Assembly (NCBI RefSeq): GCF_028369105.1
Contig: NZ_JAQNDO010000001.1
Coordinates: forward strand, 6,480,501 to 6,544,500
Length of the DNA stretch: 64,000 nucleotides
Direction: 5' to 3'
Source of the DNA: Polyangium mundeleinium
GTDB lineage: Bacteria > Myxococcota_A > Polyangia > Polyangiales > Polyangiaceae
The notes beneath the pieces are model-generated. The model did not search any database. It saw only the letters and a list, made by a program, of their open reading frames with translations, and had not been told where the DNA came from. The translations under genes and the position numbers were made by a program. Shown one piece after another: positions 34,721-49,184 of this stretch. Each line of letters starts with the position of its first letter. Positions within the stretch are counted from its first letter, which is position 1.

Positions 34721-35833
34721 ATGGACGAGCGTCAAGCTTTGCATCGTGCTGCGCAGATGTTATCGAAGGTCGCCGCGGGAAACGATCCCGCGGTGATCCT
34801 CGACGCCCTCGCGCAGTGCGTCCCTGCCGTGGCAGGCCTGCTCTCGGTGGTACGCAACGACGCACCGCAGATCCTCATCAGCCACGCGATCCGTTTGCCC
34901 ACGGAGCTCCTCGAAGGGTGGATGCGCACGCGCTCTGAGCACCTCGAACCCGCGCTCCGCCTCGTCCTCGATGCGAGCCCCGGCGGCTTCTGGCGCGACG
35001 CGGATACCATCGCGGGGCCTCTGCGTGACGGCCTGGAAGTGCTCCACGCCCTCGACGACTTCGGGCTCGGGGAGGGAGCCGGCTACAAGGTGCATCAGCG
35101 GGTGGTTCCCGGCCGCGGGACGGAGCACGTCATGCTGGCGCTGCTCACGGAGAGAGGCACGCAATTCCCGAGGACCGCAGCCGCGATGATGGAGGCATTG
35201 GCCACCGACGTGCGGGACGCCGTCCATCGAGCCAGTTTGCCTCTGGTGGCGTCGCGCTCGATCCTGTCGCAGATCACAGAAGAACAGGCGATTGGGTACA
35301 TCTGCATCAACCGAAGGAATGGCGCGGTTCTGGAGGTGAACCAGCGTGCGTTCGACCTGATCGCCAAATACCACGCCGGCGGGGTCCCCAGGAGCCGCAG
35401 CGCTTTGCTCGATTTCGCGGACTCCGCGCGAAACGTCACGGCCAGGCGCTCCTCCTGGCAAATCGTTCATCGCACCGGTGTTTCCGTGCTCGAGGTGCAC
35501 GTGCACGCGCTCGCCAAACAAACGCACGAGCTTCACGAGGATGTACACCTCCTGTCGATGCACGAGTGGATCCTGCCGAGCGTCTTGCGCGCTCCCCGCG
35601 CCGCAAGCTCACCCATTCTCGATGCACTCCCCCCGCGCAAGCGTGAGATTGCCCTCCTTCTGGCGGGCTCCAGCCTTTCTTACAAGGAGATCGCCGACCG
35701 TCTGGGCATCAGCCCAGGTACGGTCCGTGCACACGTTCAGAACATCTACCGCTCGCTCGGCGTGCATTCCCGCCCGGAGCTCACGAAGCTCCTGAACGAT
35801 GAGCAACCTGCCCCTGACGAGGAGGATCGATGA
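34721..35833 (+). CDS. LuxR-family transcriptional regulator
   Basis: 370 residues. The C-terminal LuxR/GerE helix-turn-helix (about 305-360) reads [52 protein letters not shown], here given as its overall pattern: [13 protein letters not shown] is the recognition part. The N-terminal ~200 residues look like a GAF/PAS-type ligand-sensing region ([15 protein letters not shown]...), with a second PAS-like strand set around 205-290. GAGGAG sits four bases before the ATG. It lies 21 bp after the terpene-synthase-like gene, and its last bases overlap the start of the FHA-sigma54 activator (ATGA), so it belongs to the same operon. It may sense a terpene or a cell-density signal, but the ligand is unknown. 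Confidence 0.85.
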   Translation: MDERQALHRAAQMLSKVAAGNDPAVILDALAQCVPAVAGLLSVVRNDAPQILISHAIRLPTELLEGWMRTRSEHLEPALRLVLDASPGGFWRDADTIAGPLRDGLEVLHALDDFGLGEGAGYKVHQRVVPGRGTEHVMLALLTERGTQFPRTAAAMMEALATDVRDAVHRASLPLVASRSILSQITEEQAIGYICINRRNGAVLEVNQRAFDLIAKYHAGGVPRSRSALLDFADSARNVTARRSSWQIVHRTGVSVLEVHVHALAKQTHELHEDVHLLSMHEWILPSVLRAPRAASSPILDALPPRKREIALLLAGSSLSYKEIADRLGISPGTVRAHVQNIYRSLGVHSRPELTKLLNDEQPAPDEEDR

Positions 35834-37176
35834 ATCGAAACGACGACGACTCGACGAATACGATGGTGCCGTCGCCGAACGGCTTGACGTTACGATCCAA
35901 CAAGATCCGCATCGAAGTGGTCCAGGGGCCCCAGGCCGGGGAGACCCACGAACTCCCGGGCCCCGAAATCAGGATAGGCAGCGGCGCCGATTGTGATTTC
36001 AAGGTCAAGGACCCGACCGTGAGCCGGCACCACCTGACCTTGCGGATCGAGCGAAACAAGATCCGAATCCTGGACGCCGGGAGCCTCAATGGGACCAACG
36101 TCGACGGCGTTCATGTGCGGGATGGTTATGCACGCCCGGATTCACGTATCACGATTGGGAAGACTGTATTCCGACTTTTGATGCTGAACATGATCATCGA
36201 GCTGCCTCTCTTCCAGGGTGAATGCTTCGGGCAGATGCTCGGCAGGAGCACCGCGATGCGGGCCGTATTTTCCGTGCTAGAGCGCGCGGCGGACACCGAC
36301 GCCACAGTGCTGATCGAGGGAGAAACGGGGACGGGGAAGGAGGTGGCCGCGCGGGCGATTCATGAGGCCAGCCCGCGGTCCAAGGGACCCTTCGTCGTGC
36401 TCGACTGCTCGGCCATCTCTCCGGAGCTCGCGGAGAGCGAGCTCTTCGGGCACGTCAAGGGCTCGTTCACCGGCGCGACGATGGATAGGCCTGGAATCTT
36501 CGAGGAGGCCGACGGAGGCACGGTCTTCCTGGACGAGATCGGGGAGCTCCCGCATGGCCTGCAACCGAAGCTCTTGCGGGCGCTCGAGCGCATGGAGGTG
36601 CGTCGCGTGGGAGCGAATCGGCCGAAGCAATTCGACGTGCGCGTCGTCGCCGCCACGAACCGGCCGCTGGCCCGCGCCGTCGACCTCGGTGTGTTCCGCG
36701 AGGACCTGTATTATCGGCTCGCCGTGGTTCCGGTGCGTCTTCCGCCGCTCTCGGAGCGCTCCGAGGACATCCCCATGCTCGTTCGCCATTTCGAGAAGGA
36801 GCTCTCGAAGCGCATGCGGTCCACGCATCCGCTCTCGCAGGAGGTCGTCGACAGGTTTTCCGGTTTGACGTGGAACGGGAACGTGCGCGAGCTTCGCAAC
36901 GCCGTGGCGCGCGCCCTCGCGTTCGGGGCCGGGGAAGGGCAAAAAAACCACGAAACGTGGGAGCCGGATGTGCAGTCGCTCGGCATTCGCCTGGACGACC
37001 CGCTGCTTCACGGCCGCGACCGCGTGGCCCAGGCCTACGAAAAGCACTACCTGAGGCTGATGCTCCAGAAGACGGACGGCAATGTATCTCGCGCAGCGGA
37101 GCTCGCCGGCGTCGGGCGGAAATTCGTACAGATGGCGATGAAGCGGTACGGGCTTCGCGGCGAGCTCGACCCCTGA
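35830..37176 (+). CDS. FHA-domain sigma54-dependent transcriptional activator
   Basis: 448 residues. FHA domain at 45-115 with [10 protein letters not shown], the phospho-Thr-binding SRHHL (65-69) and LNGTNVDG. Sigma54 AAA+ domain (about 133-370): Walker A GETGTGKE (164-171), the sigma54-contact loop GSFTGA (211-216, the GAFTGA loop with S for A) and Walker [14 protein letters not shown] Fis-type HTH closes the protein (about 400-442). FHA domains read phospho-threonine, so this activator may be switched on by one of the neighbouring Ser/Thr kinases. GAGGAGG lies upstream inside the LuxR gene, whose stop overlaps the ATG. A sigma54 promoter match precedes the operon. Confidence 0.92.
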   Translation: MNRNDDDSTNTMVPSPNGLTLRSNKIRIEVVQGPQAGETHELPGPEIRIGSGADCDFKVKDPTVSRHHLTLRIERNKIRILDAGSLNGTNVDGVHVRDGYARPDSRITIGKTVFRLLMLNMIIELPLFQGECFGQMLGRSTAMRAVFSVLERAADTDATVLIEGETGTGKEVAARAIHEASPRSKGPFVVLDCSAISPELAESELFGHVKGSFTGATMDRPGIFEEADGGTVFLDEIGELPHGLQPKLLRALERMEVRRVGANRPKQFDVRVVAATNRPLARAVDLGVFREDLYYRLAVVPVRLPPLSERSEDIPMLVRHFEKELSKRMRSTHPLSQEVVDRFSGLTWNGNVRELRNAVARALAFGAGEGQKNHETWEPDVQSLGIRLDDPLLHGRDRVAQAYEKHYLRLMLQKTDGNVSRAAELAGVGRKFVQMAMKRYGLRGELDP

Positions 37177-37234
37177 TGTAGCGGGCGAGGCTCGCGTGTG
37201 CGCGCAGGCGACGCCGGAGGTGCTTCCTGTCCGA

Positions 37235-43189
<5,955 letters not shown>

Positions 43190-43541
43190 CCTCGAACCCC
43201 TCCCGTGCGTCTCGTAGAGCGGCACGATATCCGATCGTGCACCATACTAACCTCGGCAGGGCCGCAAACGTCAATGCAATTTTGAAAGAAATTTCACGAT
43301 GTCGTGTTACGCCAAACCGTGTGTGCACACGATGGAAAACCACTGTCACCAGACCGTCTGTGTACCCGATGGAAAACCACGGTTCATGGACGGTGTGTCA
43401 TGGGAATGACGCGTAGGCCGTGCATGCACGTTTTTGCAGAACCGGGAACCCCGCGTTTCAGGGCTTGACGTCGCATGCTTGGCCCTTTACTGCCGTGGTA
43501 GTTCTTGATAGGGTCCACGCTCATCTCTCCAGGCACACGGG
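43190..43541. promoter_or_regulatory. 352-bp divergent region between hybrid kinase and REC-STAS gene
   Basis: No gene is supported. It holds two 28-base near-identical direct repeats (43316-43343 and 43353-43380) described separately, the palindrome CGTGCATGCACG at 43419-43430 followed by TTTTT, and a possible -35 TTGACG at 43465-43470 with no convincing -10 (TACTGC at 43488-43493). The stretch is less GC-rich than its surroundings, as expected for promoters on both strands. Confidence 0.45.
43316..43380 (+). repeat. Two 28-bp direct repeats, 37-bp period
   Basis: The copies are 43316-43343 and 43353-43380, differing at three positions. Both end in the identical CGATGGAAAACCAC. The first copy contains the perfect dyad GTGTGCACAC (43321-43330). 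A period of 37 bp is about 3.5 helical turns. They lie between two divergent regulatory genes and look like activator or repressor sites. Confidence 0.75.
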
Positions 43542-44531
43542 ATGGACGATCTGACGCAATTCAATGGTCTCGTGGTCGCGGTCGACGACAACCCCATCAA
43601 CCTCGACACGCTTCTCGAGGCCTTGTCAGGCGAGCGTCTCGACCTCGCCGTCGCCACGGACGGCAGCATGGCGATGAGCCTGATCGAGCGCGAGCAGCCT
43701 GATCTCGTTCTCCTCGACGTCATGTTGCCGGATATCGACGGGTTCGAGGTGTGCAGGCGCCTGAAGGCCAATCCGCAGACCGCCGATACGCAAGTCGTCT
43801 TCATGACCTCCTTGAGCAATCGGGAGCACCGGCTGCAGGGGCTGCATGCCGGCGCCGTGGATTATATCAGCAAGCCCTTCGATACCGAGGAGCTGCTCGC
43901 GCGCATACGCCCGCACATCGCCGTCCGGCGCATGACGCGGGCGCTGCAGGAAAAGAATACGAGCCTGGAGGCGGAGATTCGGCAGCGCGTCGCCGTCGAG
44001 GCCGCGCGCGAGGCGCTCCTCGTCGAGCTCATGACCCGTACCGACGAGCTGCACGAGGCCAAGGAGCGGCTCGAGCGCGAGCTCGTCGAGAAAGGGCGCG
44101 CCAATGCGGAGAGGACCGCGCTCCACGAGCAGATCATCGCCGGCCAGCGCACCCGGCTCCTCGAGCTCTCCACGCCGCTCATTCCGATCACGGATCGTAT
44201 CCTCGTCATGCCGCTCATCGGTACGATGGATACCGACCGGGTCCAGCAGGCCATCGAGACGATGCTCCAGGGCGCCAGCAGCCGCTCCGCCGACTTCATC
44301 ATCCTCGACATCACGGGCTTGAAGCGCGTGGACGAGAGCGTCGCCAGCATGCTCCTCGCGGCTGCCAGCGGCCTGCGGCTCCTGGGGACGCGCACGGTGA
44401 TCACCGGGATCCGTTCGGAGGTGGCCCGAACGCTCGTTCATAGCGACGCATCGCTGCAAGGTATCGTCACGAAGGCCACGCTGCAGGACGGCATTGCCGT
44501 GGCCATGCAGGCCGCCCGTCATCGAGGATAG
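43542..44531 (+). CDS. Response regulator fused to STAS (RsbR-like)
   Basis: 329 residues. REC domain (about 8-125) with VVAVDDNPIN, phospho-acceptor D59 in LVLLDVMLPDIDG, FMTSL and the conserved Lys in YISKPFD. A coiled coil (about 130-205) and a C-terminal STAS domain (about 210-325) follow, with STPLIPITDRILVMPLIG and the phosphorylation loop LDITGLKRVDESVASM. This joins two-component signalling to a stressosome-type switch. The STAS half is paralogous to the fragment at 1-369. It is divergent from the hybrid histidine kinase, which could phosphorylate it directly or by relay; this is inference from position. Confidence 0.92.
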   Translation: MDDLTQFNGLVVAVDDNPINLDTLLEALSGERLDLAVATDGSMAMSLIEREQPDLVLLDVMLPDIDGFEVCRRLKANPQTADTQVVFMTSLSNREHRLQGLHAGAVDYISKPFDTEELLARIRPHIAVRRMTRALQEKNTSLEAEIRQRVAVEAAREALLVELMTRTDELHEAKERLERELVEKGRANAERTALHEQIIAGQRTRLLELSTPLIPITDRILVMPLIGTMDTDRVQQAIETMLQGASSRSADFIILDITGLKRVDESVASMLLAAASGLRLLGTRTVITGIRSEVARTLVHSDASLQGIVTKATLQDGIAVAMQAARHRG

Positions 44532-44562
44532 GGCGCCTGCGCTGCCGGAGGGGAGCGCGATT

Positions 44563-45750
44563 TCAGCGGCGCAGCAGCGGCAGCTTGCGCACGCCGGTCA
44601 TGTTCGGGCTGGGGATGAAATCCGGCGGCGCGTCTGGATCCAGGCGCAGGCCCGGGAAACGCTCCATCAGGATGTTCAACGCGACCCGGCCTTCCAGACG
44701 GGCGAGGGGAGCGCCGATGCAAAAATGGATGCCTCGTCCGAAGGCGAGGTGCGGGTTCGGGTCCCGGGACAGGTCGAACACGTTCGGATTCGTGAACTGC
44801 CTGGGATCTCGGTTCGCCGCTGCGATCCACACCATGAGCAGCTGATCGGCAGGGATCGTCTTGCCGCCGAGCTCGACCGCGCTCATCGTGACCCGGCCGA
44901 GGACCGCGAACGGGCTGAAGAAACGCAGCGATTCCTCGATCGCAGCCGGCACGAGCGACCGGTCCGCGCGCACCCGCGCCCCTTCTTTCGGGTTCGTGTC
45001 CAGGCAGAGCACCGTGTTGCCGAGCAGCATGGTCGTGGTGATGTGACCCGCGATCAGCAGGATGTTCGCGAAGTTGGCGACCTCGGTCTCCGTGAGCCGG
45101 TCCCCGTCCACTTCGGCCTCGACGAGCTTGGTGAGCAGGTCCTCGCGAGGCTTTCGCCTGCGCTCCGCGGCGTGCGCGCCGAGGTAATCGGTCAGGTTCT
45201 TGGTCTGCTCGAGCGCGACCTTGACCATGCGGTCCTGCTCTTCGGAGCGCTTGACGAGGGAGAACTGCAAGGTGTTCTCCAGCATCTTGTCGACCCATTG
45301 CTTGAACATGTCGCGGTCGCTGCTGGGCACCCCCAAGAGCTCGGCGATGACGATGACCGGGAGCGGATACGCGAGATCGGCCACGAGCTCCAGCCGGTCC
45401 CGCCCGTCCACCGCGTCGAGCAGCTCGTGGGTCAGACGCGCGATCCGCGGCTCGAGGTCCGCGACGACCTTCGGCGTGAAAGCGTGGCTGACGAGACTCC
45501 GGAGCTTCTTGTGCTCCGGCGGGTCCATCTGCACCAGGTTGCCCTCGTTGGATTGCCGAATCTCCGGGACCAGGCGCATGGTATCGGACGAGAACAGGCC
45601 GGGATCACCGAGGATCCGCAGCGTCTCCGGGTATCCATACACGTTCCACATCCCGAGATCGGGAGCGAACTGGACGGGTTCGTCCGGAATTTGCCCCCGT
45701 AGCCAGAACTGCGCTTTGTGAATGCCCCACGTATCGGCCAGCGTCGTCAT
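44563..45750 (-). CDS. Cytochrome P450
   Basis: 395 residues, a soluble class I bacterial P450 with no membrane anchor. I-helix LLIAGHITTTMLL carries the O2-activating Thr pair; K-helix EESLR is the ExxR motif; the haem-binding loop FGRGIHFCIG ends with the ligand C344. NLVQMDPPEHKKLR is the usual 'DPPEH..LR' signature before the C-helix. The substrate is unknown. No ferredoxin or reductase gene is nearby, so redox partners must be encoded elsewhere. AAAGGGGA lies just before ATG 45750. It is 35 bp downstream of the TetR gene on the same strand, under the palindromic operator described at 46495-46534, so it is probably inducible. Confidence 0.95.
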   Translation of the reverse strand: MTTLADTWGIHKAQFWLRGQIPDEPVQFAPDLGMWNVYGYPETLRILGDPGLFSSDTMRLVPEIRQSNEGNLVQMDPPEHKKLRSLVSHAFTPKVVADLEPRIARLTHELLDAVDGRDRLELVADLAYPLPVIVIAELLGVPSSDRDMFKQWVDKMLENTLQFSLVKRSEEQDRMVKVALEQTKNLTDYLGAHAAERRRKPREDLLTKLVEAEVDGDRLTETEVANFANILLIAGHITTTMLLGNTVLCLDTNPKEGARVRADRSLVPAAIEESLRFFSPFAVLGRVTMSAVELGGKTIPADQLLMVWIAAANRDPRQFTNPNVFDLSRDPNPHLAFGRGIHFCIGAPLARLEGRVALNILMERFPGLRLDPDAPPDFIPSPNMTGVRKLPLLRR

Positions 45751-45785
45751 GGCGTTCCCCTTTCAGTGCGCTTGCGGGCCCGGGA

Positions 45786-46478
45786 TCAGCCGGGCTCGGC
45801 GGCGTAGATCCATGTGCGGTAGCAAGTGATGAGTTCATCGAAGATCGCGCAGAGCTCGGCGGCGGCCGCCGCCATCACCTCCTTCCGTGGCTCGTCGGCA
45901 GGTTCGAAGGCATGCCGGACGACGTGCGCGAGGGCGTTGGCCCTGGCTTCCACGTCGACACCAACGCTCATGGGGTCGACGGTGCCGAGCAGGTAGAACC
46001 CGGCCGACGTGGCCCGCAGCGCATACACGAGGTTCGGGATGTCCGCGCGGAGCAGGCCGTGGCGGGTCAGGATCTCGAAGAACCGGTCGGTTGTGAGCAC
46101 TTCCTGGCTCCCGACCGTGCCCTCCCGCAGCTTGCCGAGCAATTCGGCGTTTCCGACGACCAGGGCCATCGTGAGCGGCCGCTGATGCACGGCCAGGAAC
46201 GAGCTCCGCAGGAAGCGGTGGGGCTTGATCTCGGCCAGGTCGCTCCGCAGCCGGTCCCGCATCCCCTCGACGAGGACGATGGATTCACGCCGGAGCAGCG
46301 CCTGGAAGAGCTGCTCCTTGGAGCGCCAGTGCAGGTACACCGTGCCTTTGCCGATGTCCGCCTGCTTGGCGATGTCCTCGATGGTCACCTTCCGGTAGCC
46401 CATGCGCAGCAGCAGCATGGCCGCGGCGTCGAGGATCCGATCGGCGCGGCTGCTGGCCTGTGGCGGGCGTTGGAACAC
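45786..46478 (-). CDS. TetR-family repressor, P450 operon
   Basis: 230 residues. HTH (about 10-55): ILDAAAMLLLRMGYRKVTIEDIAKQADIGKGTVYLHWRSKEQLF, a textbook TetR DNA-binding domain; the variable C-terminal domain is a ligand sensor (about 60-225) with no recognised family. The start is GTG 46478 (MFQRPPQASS), with GAGAAGAAC upstream. A 40-bp perfect-arm palindrome lies just upstream at 46495-46534, the natural autoregulatory operator. The P450 follows 35 bp downstream in the same transcript, so repression would cover both. The probable inducer is the P450 substrate, by analogy with other TetR-P450 pairs. Confidence 0.92.
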   Translation of the reverse strand: MFQRPPQASSRADRILDAAAMLLLRMGYRKVTIEDIAKQADIGKGTVYLHWRSKEQLFQALLRRESIVLVEGMRDRLRSDLAEIKPHRFLRSSFLAVHQRPLTMALVVGNAELLGKLREGTVGSQEVLTTDRFFEILTRHGLLRADIPNLVYALRATSAGFYLLGTVDPMSVGVDVEARANALAHVVRHAFEPADEPRKEVMAAAAAELCAIFDELITCYRTWIYAAEPG

Positions 46479-46494
46479 GGCGCGTTCTTCTCGC

Positions 46495-46534
46495 TGACCC
46501 GTTGACCAGTTTCGAACTTCTGGTCAACGGGTCA
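46495..46534. promoter_or_regulatory. Palindromic operator of the TetR-P450 operon
   Basis: Two perfect 15-base arms, TGACCCGTTGACCAG at 46495-46509 and its reverse complement at 46520-46534, flank the 10-base spacer TTTCGAACTT, which is itself nearly symmetric around TTCGAA. The site begins 17 bases upstream of the TetR start codon. Size and position are typical of a TetR autoregulatory operator. The long arms could hold two dimers. Confidence 0.8.
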
Positions 46535-46616
46535 AACGAAGGTAGCAGCCTCGGACGCGGCGGCAAGGGAGAAACGGGCGTGCGCTCGTGAGGGGTGCTC
46601 GGTGGAAGCCCCCTGA

Positions 46617-48020
46617 CTAGAAGGATTGCACCACCTTGCCCTCGCGCTTCACCTGCACGAGGTGCTTGCCTTCGAAGGCGTAGGCGCGGCTGGTCACGAC
46701 CTCCGACGGGGTCTGCTTCACCGACTTGTCCTTCTCTTCGCGCGAGAGATCGCCGTAGAACGTGATCTCATCGCCCTTGACGAGCTGCATCGAGGCAGGG
46801 AGGTCGGCGAAGGTGACCTCCGCGATGCGGATGCTCGTCTTCGAGCCCACCTTGCAGTCGCGCTTGTAGACGGGGTTGTTGTTGAGGTCGTACGACTCGA
46901 TGACGCCCGTCGAGCGGCAATCGTAGTTGAACGGCTCGGTCTTGCGCTGCTCGCCGACGACCACGACCTTGCCGCCATCACGCTGGAGCGAGGTGATCGT
47001 GTAGGGCCCGGTGTAAAAGAGCTTGGGCGCCTTGGGCTCGCGGTCGAGCGTCCCCGTCTCGAGCCTGGGGACCTTCCATTCTTGCATCGCGAACGCCGCC
47101 GCCGACGTCGATTGCAGGCTTTTTAGCTTCTTGTCGACCTCGGCGTGACGCTCGGCCGCGACCGGCCAGCGCGCCGGCGCGTCGCGGCCAGGCTCCCAGC
47201 CGCCGATGTCGGGCAGCTTCGGCGTGCGCTGCGTGCCGCTCACCTCGGCGTAGGCGCAAAAGACGTCACGATCGAACGTCTTGTCCTCGGCCCAGGGCCG
47301 GCCGAAGCGCGAGAATTTTTCAACTTGATCCCCCACGGGCTTCACGAAATCGGCGAGCGCGTATTCGTGGCCAGTCTCGCGGTGCACCTGGAAGAGGGCG
47401 ACGCCGATTTCGTAGGGCAGGCCCACCCAGGTCATCGGATGCCCGCCGGGGAGCTTCAGGCCCTTTTGCTCGGCCTCCTTCGCGACGTCGGACAGGAGCG
47501 CGTTCAGGCCCGAGGCCTGCTCGTAGTAGTTGCCCTGCTTGCGCAGCGTCTCCAGCCGCGGGCGATGCTTTCCCTCGATGTCGGCCCAGCCCTTGCGATA
47601 GTCCTCGTAATCGGCAAAGCATTGCTTTTGCCAGGTGCGGTTGACGGCGCCCTGCGCCAGGGCGTTCGTGAGCTCGATGGTCGAGAGGTCGTTCGACCAG
47701 CCGGGGATCCACTCCGGATCGACGTTCCCGCGCTTGAACAGCCCGGTGGTATCGACGCCGGCCTTCTGGAAAAACGCCCTGCCGCTCGCGCGCGTCTGCG
47801 TGCAGCAGGTGTAGTCGATGGACTGGTAGAGCTTGAGGAGCTCCTCGTCGGTGGACTTCGGGCCGGCGGCCTTGCCGGAGCTGGAGGTCGCCGACGACTC
47901 GCCGGAGCTGGAGGTCGCCGACGGCTCGCCGGACGAAACGGAGGGCAGGCCCCCCACCTTGATGATGCCGCATCCGGCAACGAAGGTGGCGAGCAGCGAT
48001 GCTAGGAGCGTTCGTGTCAT
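46617..48020 (-). CDS. Lipoprotein of unknown function
   Basis: 467 residues from ATG 48020. Signal MTRTLLASLLATFVAGC with lipobox VAGC, then a Ser/Gly/Glu/Thr linker coded by the 27-bp repeat at 47875-47933. The mature protein has alpha/beta segments with DYTCCTQTR, QKQCFADYEDYRKGW and FNYDCRSTGVIESYDLNNN...DCKVG, with five or more Cys. A conserved-looking C-terminal beta module (TITSLQRDGGKVVVVG...) may be an OB- or SH3-like barrel. No family is recognised. It stands alone upstream of the sigma-factor gene on the same strand (160-bp gap). The ribosome site is weak, but the start is supported by the signal peptide. Confidence 0.68.
   Translation of the reverse strand: MTRTLLASLLATFVAGCGIIKVGGLPSVSSGEPSATSSSGESSATSSSGKAAGPKSTDEELLKLYQSIDYTCCTQTRASGRAFFQKAGVDTTGLFKRGNVDPEWIPGWSNDLSTIELTNALAQGAVNRTWQKQCFADYEDYRKGWADIEGKHRPRLETLRKQGNYYEQASGLNALLSDVAKEAEQKGLKLPGGHPMTWVGLPYEIGVALFQVHRETGHEYALADFVKPVGDQVEKFSRFGRPWAEDKTFDRDVFCAYAEVSGTQRTPKLPDIGGWEPGRDAPARWPVAAERHAEVDKKLKSLQSTSAAAFAMQEWKVPRLETGTLDREPKAPKLFYTGPYTITSLQRDGGKVVVVGEQRKTEPFNYDCRSTGVIESYDLNNNPVYKRDCKVGSKTSIRIAEVTFADLPASMQLVKGDEITFYGDLSREEKDKSVKQTPSEVVTSRAYAFEGKHLVQVKREGKVVQSF
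47875..47933. repeat. 27-bp in-frame tandem repeat in a lipoprotein linker
   Basis: Two copies of a 27-base unit begin at 47875 and 47902, with a short third start at 47929. They encode the Ser/Glu/Ala/Thr-rich linker (SSGESSATS type) just after the lipid-anchored Cys. Such in-frame repeats allow linker length to vary. Confidence 0.75.
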
Positions 48021-48180
48021 GGTCGATGGTCTTCTGGGGGAAGGGGCGGGCGCAGCCGCGCACACGTCTCCCGCTGCCCGAGGTCGTCCCCCAGCAGCAG
48101 GCGCTTGCCCTAGAGGACGGAGAACCCGCGCGCGTTTGCGTTTTTTGTTTGTCCGGTGCTCGCGATTCCGGGGGCTCGCC

Positions 48181-49083
48181 CTACGAGCGTCCGTCGAGCA
48201 TGCTCCGGGAGAGTTCGAGCTGGCTCTGGACGAGGAGCAGGATGTTGTCGACTTCACGCCCGCTGAGGCGCAACCGCGCCATCAGGGCGTTGCGCACCCG
48301 TCCCATGAGGGTCGCGCGTGTCTTCGCGAGGCTCCGGCTCACGGCGGAGGGCGAGACCCGATAAAGCGCGGCGAGCGCTTCCAGGTTCGCGCCGTCGAGG
48401 TAGTACTGCTGCAGCAGCGTCCGCTCCCGCGCGGCGAGCGCGCCCAGGGCGTCGCGCAGGGCGAGCTTGAGCTCGGCGAGCGAGGTGCGCTTCAGGTGCG
48501 ACAGCTCCGGATGGTCGGCGGGGACCTCGATGGCGTCGAGCAGCTCGTCCTCGACGGGGATCTCGCGCGCGGCGCGCAGAGCGTCGATGCTGGCACGCAC
48601 GGCCACGGCCCGGAGCCACCGGCGCAGCTCCCCACGGCCACCGTACTCGCGGATCTTCGGCCCGGTGCCAGGCTCCCCGACGAAGAGCTTTTGCCGGAGC
48701 ACCTGCAGGATGTCGTCCGCGTGGCTGCCGGATCGATCGACCTGCTGGATCGCGGCCGTGAGATCCGGGACGTAGGACCGCTCGAACGCCGCGAGCGCCG
48801 CGCGGTCGCCCCGCTCGCAAGCACAAGCGAGGTAGAGGTCGCCGAGGCGCAACGTGCCGAGCGTCCGTTCGAGCGTCTCCACGTCCCCCGCAGGGAGCCG
48901 CGCCGAGAGCCAGCGCACGAAGGCCTCCGCGGGCACATCGATCTCCGGCCACGGGGCCCGCGCGGACGCGACGGATCGCTCCAGGAACCCCTCCAGCGCG
49001 TCCTCGGCCTCGTGCCGCGCCGCCCCTTGCCCGCTTTCCTGCTCCAGGAAGACCTCCGCGAGACGGCAAGATGGGGCAGTCAC
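48181..49083 (-). CDS. ECF-like sigma factor, Myxococcales family 1 type
   Basis: 300 residues from a GTG at 49083. Region 2 is about 95-180 (FERSYVPDLTAAIQQVDRSG... GELRRWLRAVAVRASIDALR) and region 4 about 205-270 (LRDALGALAARERTLLQQYYLDGANLEALAALYRVSPSAVSRSLAKTRATL, here described rather than quoted in full: 'ALAALYRVSPSAVSRSL' is its HTH). The long N-terminal extension and the 'DDILQVLRQKLFVG' pattern match the Myxococcales sigma-70 subfamily that I recall as TIGR03001. It would direct RNA polymerase to a small regulon. The divergent zinc-finger/kinase protein at 49185 (101-bp gap) could control it, as these sigma factors commonly lie beside such kinases. Confidence 0.85.
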   Translation of the reverse strand: MTAPSCRLAEVFLEQESGQGAARHEAEDALEGFLERSVASARAPWPEIDVPAEAFVRWLSARLPAGDVETLERTLGTLRLGDLYLACACERGDRAALAAFERSYVPDLTAAIQQVDRSGSHADDILQVLRQKLFVGEPGTGPKIREYGGRGELRRWLRAVAVRASIDALRAAREIPVEDELLDAIEVPADHPELSHLKRTSLAELKLALRDALGALAARERTLLQQYYLDGANLEALAALYRVSPSAVSRSLAKTRATLMGRVRNALMARLRLSGREVDNILLLVQSQLELSRSMLDGRS

Positions 49084-49184
49084 GCGCGGACTTTACCGGA
49101 TTCACACGACCCCTGTACAGTCACGCGTGCTTCCATGGCGCGCGCTTCCACGAAGCACGGCGTCGTGCACGGCAACGGCATCGG

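Noticed and set aside
43316..43380. CRISPR array
   Set aside because: Only two 28-bp copies separated by a 9-bp gap; no spacer series and no cas genes. They look like regulatory sites.
43465..43493. Sigma54 promoter upstream of the REC-STAS gene (TTGGCCCTTTACTGC)
   Set aside because: The GG and GC are 9 bases apart, not 10, so it is not a proper -24/-12 element.
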